Part shown: one piece after another, positions 41,454-49,713 of the stretch
Layout: each line of letters begins with the position of its first letter
Position numbering within the stretch: position 1 is the first letter of the stretch
Assembly: GCA_964606065.1 (NCBI GenBank)
Contig: CAZSEX010000009.1
Span: 1-51,722, forward strand
Length of the DNA: 51,722 bases
Direction: 5' to 3'
Source of the DNA: JAFGHJ01 sp964606065
Lineage (GTDB): Bacteria > Hydrothermota > UBA3072
Translations under genes and position numbers: made by a program
The notes under the pieces: generated by a model
Database searches by the model: none
What the model saw: the letters and a program-made list of their open reading frames with translations, nothing else
What the model was told of the DNA's origin: nothing

Positions 41454-42701
41454 ATGCTATTAAAAAACAAAAAGAGCGTTATGATGGTTTCCGTACACGG
41501 CGACCCGGCTGCGGATATTGGTTCGGAAGAACAGGGTGGACAACCTATTTACATTAAAAATATATCACGCTTATTATCCAAAGATTATAGTATTGATATC
41601 TTTACAAGAAGAAAAAATACCAGAGAAAAAGAAATCGTACCTGTTTTTGATAACGTAAATGTGGTAAGAATTAAAGCCGGACCGGAAAAATTCGTCCCCA
41701 AAAAAGATATTTATTTACACATAAATGAGTTTTTTATGGAAACCATACGGTGGCTCAAAGAGAAGAAAAAACTGTATACTCTGGTACACTCCCATTACTG
41801 GTATTCCGGGAGTGTGGCAATGAAATTAAAAGACGCCCTGGAAATACCCATGGTTCATAATTGTCATTCCCTGGGAAGAATCAAATACGATATTCTAAAA
41901 AAAGAAAAACCGCCTTACGCTGATATGAGATTATTAGAAGAAGAGTTAATACTTAAAAGAGCAAACGCCATAATAGCTTCTTCTCCGCAGGAAGTTAAAA
42001 ATATTCTCGATTTATATAAAGTGACAGGCGAAAATATCGAATTGATTAGAGCAGGTGTAGATAAAAATTTATTCAAACCTATTTCCTCGAAGAAAGCAAA
42101 AAAAATGACAAAATTAGACCACAAAAATTTAATTCTCTTCGTGGGCAGAATCACAAAAGCTAAAGGATTATCGATTCTCTTTAAAGCTCTATCAGATGTA
42201 AAAGAAAAGTCCAAAAAAAATATAAAGCTGGTGGTTATCGGAGGAGACGTTTCCGGAATAATGCATTCTGAAGAAGAAAAAAAAGAAAAAGAAAAACTAA
42301 AAAAAATGATTAAAACACTGAATCTTGAAGACAATGTCGAGTTTCTGGGACCGGTGGAGCGAGAGAAACTACCGTTTTATTACTCACTCGCAGATATCTG
42401 TGTTATACCATCACTCTACGAGACTTTCGGGCTTGTAGCGGTCGAGGCTATGTCCTGCGGAGCTCCCGTTGTGGCTTCAAGAGTCGGAGGTCTTAAGCAC
42501 ACCGTAAAAGAAGGTTATTCAGGCTTGCATTTCGTACCCGGGCGGGCGGATTCTTTAGCCAAAGCACTGCTAAACCTTCTCGAGCACCCTGAAAGGCTTA
42601 AAAAGATGAAAGCAAATGCGAGAAAGAGAGCGGCTATAGAATTTTCACTTGAAAGAACATCCAAACAAATAAAAGAATTATACGAATCACTGCTTTTCTA
42701 A
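41454..42701 (+). CDS. GT4 glycosyltransferase, sucrose-phosphate-synthase-like
   Basis: 415 aa, GT-B fold retaining glycosyltransferase. The N-terminus MVSVHGDPAADIGSEEQGGQPIYI and 'VHSHYWYSGSVAMKLKDALEIPMVHNCHSLG' resemble sucrose-phosphate synthases. The C-terminal part has 'ILFVGRITKAKGLSILFKAL', 'FLGPVEREKLPFYYSLADICVIPSLYETFGLVAVEAMSCGAPVVASRVGGL' with the EX7E motif. Together with the downstream HAD phosphatase it would make sucrose (or a related sugar such as mannosylfructose) from an NDP-sugar and a sugar phosphate. Donor specificity cannot be read. First gene of a three-gene operon, 4 nt before the phosphatase. Confidence 0.85.
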   Translation: MLLKNKKSVMMVSVHGDPAADIGSEEQGGQPIYIKNISRLLSKDYSIDIFTRRKNTREKEIVPVFDNVNVVRIKAGPEKFVPKKDIYLHINEFFMETIRWLKEKKKLYTLVHSHYWYSGSVAMKLKDALEIPMVHNCHSLGRIKYDILKKEKPPYADMRLLEEELILKRANAIIASSPQEVKNILDLYKVTGENIELIRAGVDKNLFKPISSKKAKKMTKLDHKNLILFVGRITKAKGLSILFKALSDVKEKSKKNIKLVVIGGDVSGIMHSEEEKKEKEKLKKMIKTLNLEDNVEFLGPVEREKLPFYYSLADICVIPSLYETFGLVAVEAMSCGAPVVASRVGGLKHTVKEGYSGLHFVPGRADSLAKALLNLLEHPERLKKMKANARKRAAIEFSLERTSKQIKELYESLLF

Positions 42702-42705
42702 CTTT

Positions 42706-43401
42706 ATGGATTATATTTTTATATCGGATCTCGACGATACATTAATCGGCAACGATAAAAGCCTGCAAAATTTTAACAATATTATGACTTCTCTGAGAGA
42801 TAAATTTTTCCTCGTTTATTCTTCAGGAAGATTCAAAGGATCTCTGCTTTCAGCCGTAGAAGAAAACGGTTTAATTCAACCCGATGCCATAATTTGCAAC
42901 GTTGGAACGGAGATATACTATCGTCCTTCATGGGAAGAGGATAAAAAATGGGAAAAAATGTTAGGAGAGAACTGGGAAAAAGAAAAAATTGTAACTATTC
43001 TAAAAAACTTTCCTGTCGAACCTCAACCCTATGATAAAAAATTCACAGCTTCATATTACGTAGAAGATGAATCGGTCGTAAAAAAAATAAAAAAAGAGCT
43101 TAAGGATTTTGAAGTAAAAATAATACATACGAAAGGACATCTGCTCGATATTATCCCCGAAAAAGCGGGTAAAGGAAATGCCGCGAAATTTCTTCAGAAA
43201 AGCAAAAACTTACCGACTATATGCTCAGGGGACTCAGAAAACGATATCGATATGCTGACAAAATGCGATTCCGGTATACTGGTGGGAAACGCAGAAGAAA
43301 AAGTAAAAGAACAACTTTCGACAAATGGAAAAATATACCAGGCTAAAAAGGAATACGCTTCAGGGGTTTTAGAAGGATTGTTTTCCTTTCAAGTAATATA
43401 G
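42706..43401 (+). CDS. HAD-family sucrose-6-phosphate phosphatase-like protein
   Basis: 231 aa. HAD type IIB (Cof/SPP-like): nucleophile motif DLDDTL (Asp8, Asp10), 'YSSGR' (motif II), 'DIIPEKAGKGNAAKFL' (motif III Lys) and 'CSGDSENDIDML' (motif IV). 'DAIICNVGTEIYY' and 'FTASYYVEDE' match sucrose-phosphate phosphatase signatures. It would remove phosphate from the product of the upstream glycosyltransferase. Spacing of 4 nt implies coupled expression. Confidence 0.87.
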   Translation: MDYIFISDLDDTLIGNDKSLQNFNNIMTSLRDKFFLVYSSGRFKGSLLSAVEENGLIQPDAIICNVGTEIYYRPSWEEDKKWEKMLGENWEKEKIVTILKNFPVEPQPYDKKFTASYYVEDESVVKKIKKELKDFEVKIIHTKGHLLDIIPEKAGKGNAAKFLQKSKNLPTICSGDSENDIDMLTKCDSGILVGNAEEKVKEQLSTNGKIYQAKKEYASGVLEGLFSFQVI

Positions 43402-43408
43402 GAGATAC

Positions 43409-44665
43409 ATGAATAAAAAAACAAAAAAGATAAAAGCAGAAGAATTATCGATCGAAGAATCGTATAAAAAATCTGTAGAATTTCTGCGAAAATGTTCTAC
43501 TAAAAACGGATTCGTAGCTTCAATTACAGATATCGAAAATTATCACAGAGTCTGGGCTCGAGATGGCTGCGTTACAGGCTTAGCTGCACTTTTAAGCGGA
43601 GAAAAAGACCTTATCGAAATCTTTAAACAAACATTAATTACTCTTGGAAACAATCAGGGTAGACAGGGACAAATCCCCAGCAATGTAGATACTAAAAGAG
43701 AAAAAGTAAGTTACGGAATGACCTCGGGACGAGTCGACGCCTCACTGTGGTACGTTATCGGATTCGCTCAATATTTCAAACATACAGAAGACGAGCAATT
43801 CCTGAATGAAAATTTGGATATTTTAAACAGGACTATGGCTATACTCGAAGCCTGGGAATATAACCAGAAGGATTTTATTTTTGTTCCCGATTCGGGAGAC
43901 TGGGCGGATGAATCTTCCCGGCACGGTTATATTCTCTACGATCAACTTTTGTATTCCCAGGCTCTGATAGATTACTCATATATTCTAAATAAAACCGGTA
44001 AAAAAAATGACTTCTGGAAAGAAAAAAGTCGCAGATTAAAGAGAAAAGTATTGACTAATTTCTGGATGAAAGAAGGGGAAATCGATAAAGAAAGCATTTA
44101 TCATCCTGAAATATTCGATAAATCGTACATGAAATATATAGGAAAACAGAGATACTGGTTGGAAAATTTTTACCATCATACTCTTTACAATAGATTCGAC
44201 GCTTTCGCCAATATCTTAACGATTCTTCTCGATTTTTCCGATAACGAACAGGCTGAAAAAATTTTCGATTACATTTCCGAAATCATAGGAGCCGGATATC
44301 TGGTTCCCGCTTTTTTTCCAGTAATTTCTCCGGAATTCGAAGAAGAATGGAAACAACTGCAGGGCAACTATTCTTTTCATTTTAAAAACCGTCCCTATCA
44401 CTCTCATAACGGCGGATTGTGGACAATGTTGACCGGTTTTTATATCGAAGCTTTAGTTAAATACGGAAAAACAGAACTTGCCGGTGAATACTTGAAAAAT
44501 ATCGGGCTGGCAAACTCGATGGATGAGGTGGAAAACGGGTGGGGTTTTTACGAATATCATCACGGTCTCAGAAGGGTTCCGGGAGGAACGAGAGGTCTTG
44601 CCTGGAGCGCTGCCGGAGGAATACTCGGCTATAAAGCCCTAAAAGGTCAAAAGATTTTTAAGTAA
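43409..44665 (+). CDS. Glycoside hydrolase, alkaline/neutral invertase-like (GH100-type)
   Basis: 418 aa, an (alpha/alpha)6-barrel hydrolase without a signal peptide, so cytoplasmic. 'YHRVWARDGCVTGLAAL', 'DSGDWADES' (161-169, containing the probable catalytic Asp), 'NRPYHSHNGGLWTMLTGFYIEALVK' and 'VENGWGFYEYHHG' resemble neutral invertases and amylo-glucosidase-like enzymes. Behind SPS- and SPP-like genes (8-nt spacing, SD AGGAG) it most likely cleaves the sugar they make, giving a turnover cycle for a compatible solute. An alternative is an enzyme acting on another alpha-glucoside. Confidence 0.8.
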   Translation: MNKKTKKIKAEELSIEESYKKSVEFLRKCSTKNGFVASITDIENYHRVWARDGCVTGLAALLSGEKDLIEIFKQTLITLGNNQGRQGQIPSNVDTKREKVSYGMTSGRVDASLWYVIGFAQYFKHTEDEQFLNENLDILNRTMAILEAWEYNQKDFIFVPDSGDWADESSRHGYILYDQLLYSQALIDYSYILNKTGKKNDFWKEKSRRLKRKVLTNFWMKEGEIDKESIYHPEIFDKSYMKYIGKQRYWLENFYHHTLYNRFDAFANILTILLDFSDNEQAEKIFDYISEIIGAGYLVPAFFPVISPEFEEEWKQLQGNYSFHFKNRPYHSHNGGLWTMLTGFYIEALVKYGKTELAGEYLKNIGLANSMDEVENGWGFYEYHHGLRRVPGGTRGLAWSAAGGILGYKALKGQKIFK

Positions 44666-44812
44666 CTTTGTTTAAGCCCAAAGACACTCTCAGCAATTTT
44701 GAATTTTGAGTGTTGGATGTTAAATCAACCATTAAAGATCAAAACCTCAATCTGTTTTTTAACGCATCAACACATCTACTCACTAACGCTCTAACAAATC
44801 AAAAACTAATTA

Positions 44813-46099
44813 TTAATTTTCTTTAAAAAGAGACAAATCCACGGCTTCGGCTATCATTCTATGACCCGTCTCACTGGGATGAAGGTGATCGCCAGTGTCG
44901 GCTTCGGATAGGAGTTGCTTAGGATTCTCAGGATCACGCAGAGCTTCGTCGAGGTCTATGACGGCGTCAAAACGTCCGCTGTTCCTTATCCATTCGTTGA
45001 CTTTTGTCCGCGCGTCTTCATGCTCCGGCGAATCGTAGAAGGAACCCCCGAAAGGAAGAAGTGTAGCCCCATAAACACGAATACCCACAGCATGGGCTCT
45101 ATCGATCATCTGCTCGTATGCGGCAATCAGGTCATTCGCCACTTTAATCGATCCATCATGTCCCTGCGCCTGACCGATATCATTTATTCCTTCGAAGATG
45201 ATTAGCCAGCGCACTCCGGTTACGCCGATCACATCGCGATCAAAACGGCTCAGAGCGGAGGGACCCAGGCATTGACGAAGTACACAATTCCCGCCAACAC
45301 CCTGGTTTAAAACAGCCACAAGCCGGGTTTCGGGGTTCCCATGTAAGCGACGCGCCAGTTCATCCGGCCAGCGGTTTTGCTTATTTGTTCCTGAACCCCG
45401 CCCATCGGTAATAGAATTACCCAGCGTAACAACGGCAGCCGCGGATTCCGGCGCCATTACATCGATGCCATTGATTATGTACCAGTGGTCCGTCCCGACA
45501 GCATCAGAAAAATCCACCGCGGAAACCTCGTTACCGGGAAGAATGTAGGAAGTGGTTCTGGAACCGGGATGGCCGGTAACATCCGGGGATGTGTCGCCGA
45601 AGTAAATCGTGATTGCCAGTCGGGATAGCGACTCTATTTCAAAATGGAAAGAATCCGACGTAACTGTGGTGCCGGGTTCTATAGTAACTTCGGGATTTCC
45701 GTAGAAGCTTAATTTCTTATCAGTAATTGTGTCGATAACGCCTCCGCCTGCAGAGTGGGCTATACTTACTTCATGCATTGTTACCGGACTTTTACTGAAT
45801 TCATTTGAAAATATTACCCGCATACTGTTTCCGCCAAGAGAAACCTGAACTATTTGACGAACAGTGTTATGACTTAATCCCGGGTCCGGGGGCATATTAT
45901 ACGGTTCTACAAGCTGTGGTGCAGTTCTCCAGGTCCCTACCCATTCTTTATTCGAGCCGGAAATACCTTTCGAACCGGAGTTTCCACACGATACAAAAAC
46001 GAAAGTTACGAGCAATAAAAACAAAAAAGTTAATACAAACAAAGAATTATGAAAACACCCGGAAGCGGGAAAGTTACGAATACAAGGTTTATCAGACAT
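44813..46099 (-). CDS. SGNH/GDSL hydrolase lipoprotein
   Basis: 428 aa from the ATG at 46099 (AAGGAGG upstream; a longer frame is less likely). A hydrophobic N-terminus (LFVLTFLFLLLVTFVFVSC) ends in a lipobox, so it is a lipoprotein. An N-terminal beta domain (about 45-200) is followed by the SGNH esterase domain: block I VTLGNSITDG (Ser), Gly in GVGGN, GINDIG (Asn) and DHLHPS (Asp, His). It resembles secreted esterases that deacylate carbohydrates. Its coding DNA looks GC-richer and uses different codons from its neighbours, and the protein looks like those of higher-GC bacteria, suggesting lateral transfer. Confidence 0.88.
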   Translation of the reverse strand: MSDKPCIRNFPASGCFHNSLFVLTFLFLLLVTFVFVSCGNSGSKGISGSNKEWVGTWRTAPQLVEPYNMPPDPGLSHNTVRQIVQVSLGGNSMRVIFSNEFSKSPVTMHEVSIAHSAGGGVIDTITDKKLSFYGNPEVTIEPGTTVTSDSFHFEIESLSRLAITIYFGDTSPDVTGHPGSRTTSYILPGNEVSAVDFSDAVGTDHWYIINGIDVMAPESAAAVVTLGNSITDGRGSGTNKQNRWPDELARRLHGNPETRLVAVLNQGVGGNCVLRQCLGPSALSRFDRDVIGVTGVRWLIIFEGINDIGQAQGHDGSIKVANDLIAAYEQMIDRAHAVGIRVYGATLLPFGGSFYDSPEHEDARTKVNEWIRNSGRFDAVIDLDEALRDPENPKQLLSEADTGDHLHPSETGHRMIAEAVDLSLFKEN

Positions 46100-46397
46100 T
46101 TTGAATTTCCTCCTTAAATTATTTTTTAATCCTAACATAGTTTATACGTTCCTACTATAATCGCAAATACCCTATTCCCATTTAATATGCAACTTTTTCA
46201 ACACTATTGTTAATTCTATATACATTATTACCATAAAAAAAAATGTAAAATTGTCAATATAATAAATTCCAATTTAAACCATAGGATTACATAATATCTA
46301 CACAAGATTTTTTTTACTAAGTTCCAAATTCTAAATATAATCACGGGTTAACACAGATAGACACTTTTTTTCGGTTTTTGATTGATACCGACTTCTC

Positions 46398-46425
46398 TTG
46401 ACAAACGCTTTACAACAGCTAAGAT
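46398..46425 (+). promoter_or_regulatory. Promoter of leader ORF and cyclase-fold lipoprotein
   Basis: TTGACA (46398-46403), 16-nt spacer, TAAGAT (46420-46425), six bases to the ATG of the 20-codon leader at 46432. The upstream 46100-46397 is very AT-rich. On the other strand TTGACA at 46257-46252 may serve the esterase gene, with only a weak -10 box (TATGGT). Confidence 0.7.
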
Positions 46426-46431
46426 TACTTT

Positions 46432-46494
46432 ATGAACAGTCTTTCTATGTTACTCTGGCAAATCAAAAGATTAAAAGCAGGAATTATAGAATAA
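46432..46494 (+). CDS. 20-codon leader ORF coupled to the next gene
   Basis: ATG to TAA, 20 residues (MNSLSMLLWQ, then IKRLKAGIIE). The start is six bases after a -10 box, so it would be read from the very 5' end. Its stop overlaps the next ATG as TAATG, a classic coupling arrangement, while the next gene has only a distant AGGA. Could be a coincidence in AT-rich DNA. Confidence 0.4.
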   Translation: MNSLSMLLWQIKRLKAGIIE

Positions 46495-47585
46495 TGAAAA
46501 AATTTAAGCCAGAAAACCTCAAAAGTATATTTTTTTTATTCCTCTCCTCATTAGCATTTTACCTTATCATCTCTGGTTGTCTGATGAATTCTGAAAATGA
46601 AACTATAAACGAAGAATTTATTTATGAAAGGGTACAGCGAGCACTTAATTATCTTAAAGACCTTCAGCAGAACAACGGGCAATTAATTTTGGAAAATCAC
46701 AAAATCTTCAACGTTTGGGAAACAATACAGGCTGTTCGAGCCATATCATTATGGCAGAATAAAACAGATCTAAAAGAGAGCGCTGTAATACAATCAGCCC
46801 TAACTTTTTTGGAAAATTCCGAGACATCGTCTGGCATGGTATTACAAAACGATTATCAGCAAGACTCATATTGCATTGAAACCTCTTCAGAATATATAAA
46901 GCTCCTGGCCTTTCTGGAAACCAAAAATGCAATCAAAAATCATGGAAAAGCAAGGGAAAAAGCATTATTCGTTAAGAGCAAGCAATTGCCTTCAGGTGCC
47001 TGGAAAATTGAAAGTTCCGCTATTCCTGAACATCTCCAGCAATTCCCTTCCGTTACAGGATTTGCCCTGGAAGCGCTCGTATCCACCAATACCACACCTT
47101 TAAATCTTGAAGCGGCTTTGCAGTATCTTAAAGAAACCCAGAATAAAGAAGGACATTGGGGCATTGTCTGGCAGTACTATGGAACTCCCTATTATGCTAT
47201 GGTACCGATATTAAAAACAGTACATTATTATAATACCGGTAATTCTTTCGATGATATTATAGATAAGGCGAAAATTTTTCTTCTGACTTCACAAAGAGAA
47301 AATGGAAGTTTTTATTATCAATCAGAGAATCAAAACGGACCTTCCATCGAATTAGAAACAATACTGGCATTAAGAGCGCTCCTGGAGTGTGATACCGAAA
47401 GCAACAATATTTTTATAAAAAAGGGTATTAACTGGCTTTTAAATAATCAGAGGGAAGACGGTTCATGGGATGGAGGAACTTTCCCTCTTCCGTATCCTAT
47501 GTACAAAAAGAAAGAAGATATCTTTTGTACCGCTCAAATTCTTATATTTTTACACGAATTTCTTAATAAAAAAGCAAACACTTAA
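46494..47585 (+). CDS. Lipoprotein with prenyltransferase/squalene-cyclase-like repeats
   Basis: 363 aa from the ATG at 46494. Signal peptide with lipobox LIISGC (Cys24). The mature protein has repeated alpha-alpha hairpins with QW-like motifs: 'YLKETQNKEGHWGI', 'FLLTSQRENGSFYY', 'WLLNNQREDGSWDGG'. This is the (alpha/alpha)6 toroid of prenyltransferases, squalene-hopene cyclases and alpha-2-macroglobulin-type domains. The DxDD cyclase motif is not seen, so cyclase activity is unlikely. An exported, lipid-anchored toroid of unknown ligand is the best description. Starts overlapping a short leader ORF. Confidence 0.75.
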   Translation: MKKFKPENLKSIFFLFLSSLAFYLIISGCLMNSENETINEEFIYERVQRALNYLKDLQQNNGQLILENHKIFNVWETIQAVRAISLWQNKTDLKESAVIQSALTFLENSETSSGMVLQNDYQQDSYCIETSSEYIKLLAFLETKNAIKNHGKAREKALFVKSKQLPSGAWKIESSAIPEHLQQFPSVTGFALEALVSTNTTPLNLEAALQYLKETQNKEGHWGIVWQYYGTPYYAMVPILKTVHYYNTGNSFDDIIDKAKIFLLTSQRENGSFYYQSENQNGPSIELETILALRALLECDTESNNIFIKKGINWLLNNQREDGSWDGGTFPLPYPMYKKKEDIFCTAQILIFLHEFLNKKANT

Positions 47586-47597
47586 ACACACTCCAAT

Positions 47598-47625
47598 TAT
47601 TACCTGTTAACCGGGTAAGGTAATA
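47598..47625 (+). terminator. Possible hairpin terminator after the cyclase-fold gene
   Basis: TATTACC (47598-47604) pairs with GGTAATA (47619-47625). The 14-nt loop and lack of a T-run make it weak. Confidence 0.35.
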
Positions 47626-47651
47626 TACATAAACATCATTTAGGGTTTCAC

Positions 47652-47680
47652 TTGACATATCCGAACTCACAAATTATATT
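47652..47680 (+). promoter_or_regulatory. Promoter upstream of the APC transporter
   Basis: TTGACA (47652-47657), 17-nt spacer, TATATT (47675-47680), five bases before the ATG of a 40-codon ORF at 47686. Confidence 0.75.
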
Positions 47681-47685
47681 AACCT

Positions 47686-47808
47686 ATGATAAAATTATAT
47701 AAGAACATTTTTGAAAAAAACAGAATAAAAATCGGATCTTTTGTCACCAATATCCATACCCGTTCCAATACTCAAAAAAACGTTGGGTTTTACATTAAAA
47801 AACAATAA
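47686..47808 (+). CDS. Possible 40-aa leader ORF before the APC transporter
   Basis: ATG to TAA, 40 residues, basic (MIKLYKNIFEKNRIKIGSF...), no membrane helix. Placed so that the promoter would start transcription at its first codon. It ends 10 nt before the transporter ATG, which has no ribosome site of its own. Coding status is uncertain. Confidence 0.35.
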   Translation: MIKLYKNIFEKNRIKIGSFVTNIHTRSNTQKNVGFYIKKQ

Positions 47809-47818
47809 AACATAAATC

Positions 47819-49663
47819 ATGAGGAAATCAAAATTAGCTAAGAAACTTGGTCTTATAGATATTTTCTGTGTCGCTTCGGGGGCGATGATAAGTTCAGGCA
47901 TCTTTATATTACCCGGTCTTGCCCACGCGAAAGCCGGACCGGCTGTAATTGTGTCCTATTTTTTGGCGGGGCTTCTCGCTCTTACCGGAGTTTTATCTCA
48001 AGCGGAACTTGTTTCCGCCATGCCTAAAGCCGGGGGTGATTATTTTTATGTTACACGGAGCATGGGTCCGGCAATCGGTACCACCAGTGGTCTTTTAACC
48101 TGGTTTTCTTTATCTTTGAAAAGTTCTTTCGCCCTGGTCGGTATGGCAGCTTTTACAAACATATTATTTAACTTTAACATACATATTGTATCTATAAGTC
48201 TTTGTATAATATTTGTAATAATCAACATACTCGGAATCAAACAGGCAGGCAGGCTACAAATTGCTCTGGTTTTATCTCTGTTAGCTTTAATGATTATCTA
48301 TGTTGTTTTAGGAATACCGAACATACAGGTCGAATATTTTAAAGACTTCGCTTCTAACGGTATCCCGGCGGTTTTCGCAACCGCGGGTTTCGTATTCATT
48401 TCTTTTGGGGGTGTTATAAAAATAGCAAGTATAGCCGAAGAAGTTGAGGAACCGGGAAAAATAATCCCGCAGGGAATGATACTTTCTCTTGCAATAGTAA
48501 GTATCCTTTATATCCTGGTTATCTTTGTTACCTCGGGTGTACTCGGAGCTTCGTCCTTAGATAACTCCATGACGCCTATTTCTGACGGAGCAATGGTATT
48601 TATGGGACAAACAGGAATGATTTTACTAAGTATCGCCGCGGTCCTCGCTTTTGTCTCCACCGCGAATGCCGGTATTATGTCGGCCTCGAGATATCCGCTT
48701 GCTTTGAGTCGAGACGGACTCCTACCGAGTATATTTAAAAAAATACACAGCAATTTTCAAACGCCTTATGTCGCCATTCTGGTAACCGGGTTCGTTATGA
48801 TTGTTTCTCTGTTTTTCACTCTCGATATACTGGTCGAAGCTGCTTCTACCGTAATGATTATGACTTACCTTTTTTCATGCGTGGCTGTTATCATTATGAG
48901 ATTAAGCGGAGTGCAAAATTACAGACCTCGCTTCAGAAGCCCTCTTTATCCTTTACCTCAGATACTGGGTATTATCGGATTCGGTTTTTTGCTTTTTCAA
49001 ATGGGAATAGAAGTTTTAATAATTATTATAATCCTGGTTTCTTTAGCCGCAATCGCATATATGGGTTACGGAAGAAAAAGGATGAAAGAAGAATACGCTC
49101 TGCTATACTTAATAGAAAAAATTACAGCTAAGGAATTAACCACTCATTCACTTGAAGATGAATTAAAAGGCATAATAAAAGAAAGAGATAAAATACAAAA
49201 AGACCGTTTTGATAAATTGATCGAGGAAAGCACCATAATGGATCTGGACGGAGAAACCAGCCTGAAAGAATTTTTTAGATTAGCCGCGGAAAAACTTTCT
49301 TCTCCGCTTGAAATGCCGGAGAAAAAACTTTACGAGCTTTTCATAAAAAGAGAAGAAGAAAGCACTACCGCCATAAATCCTGATATAGCAATCCCACACA
49401 TAATAATAGAAGGAGAAAAACATTTTGATATTCTGCTCGCGAGGTGCAAAGAAGGTATAGAATTTAATCCGGATGCTCCCAAAGTTAAAGCGGTTTTCGT
49501 ACTCATAGGAACCAGGGACGAAAGGAATTTCCACCTCAGGGCGCTCGCTTCCATAGCGCAAATTATAAGCGCAAAAGATTTTATGACCAGATGGATGAGC
49601 GCGAAGAATATAGAAAATTTGAGAGATATAGTTCTTCTTGGAGAAAGAGAAAGACAAAACTGA
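47819..49663 (+). CDS. APC-family amino acid transporter with C-terminal PTS EIIA-like domain
   Basis: 614 aa. Residues 1-420 are an APC permease with about twelve helices; TM1 has the family motif FCVASGAMISSGIFILPGLAHA with GxG-like unwound region, and 'AELVSAMPKAGGDYFYVTRSMGPAIG' follows. Residues about 420-465 are a charged linker. Residues about 470-612 resemble PTS_EIIA_2/PtsN: 'DIAIPHIIIEGEKHFDILLARCKEGIEFNPDAPKVKAVFVLIGTRDERNFHLRALASIAQII', with a His in the same AIPH setting as His67 of the free EIIA at 10349. Suggests transport is gated by phosphorylation or by an energy-state signal. Substrate unknown. Confidence 0.9.
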   Translation: MRKSKLAKKLGLIDIFCVASGAMISSGIFILPGLAHAKAGPAVIVSYFLAGLLALTGVLSQAELVSAMPKAGGDYFYVTRSMGPAIGTTSGLLTWFSLSLKSSFALVGMAAFTNILFNFNIHIVSISLCIIFVIINILGIKQAGRLQIALVLSLLALMIIYVVLGIPNIQVEYFKDFASNGIPAVFATAGFVFISFGGVIKIASIAEEVEEPGKIIPQGMILSLAIVSILYILVIFVTSGVLGASSLDNSMTPISDGAMVFMGQTGMILLSIAAVLAFVSTANAGIMSASRYPLALSRDGLLPSIFKKIHSNFQTPYVAILVTGFVMIVSLFFTLDILVEAASTVMIMTYLFSCVAVIIMRLSGVQNYRPRFRSPLYPLPQILGIIGFGFLLFQMGIEVLIIIIILVSLAAIAYMGYGRKRMKEEYALLYLIEKITAKELTTHSLEDELKGIIKERDKIQKDRFDKLIEESTIMDLDGETSLKEFFRLAAEKLSSPLEMPEKKLYELFIKREEESTTAINPDIAIPHIIIEGEKHFDILLARCKEGIEFNPDAPKVKAVFVLIGTRDERNFHLRALASIAQIISAKDFMTRWMSAKNIENLRDIVLLGERERQN

Positions 49664-49713
49664 CGGTTATATTTAGTTGTCGAATAAAAATAAAAAAATC
49701 ACTTTTGTGAATA

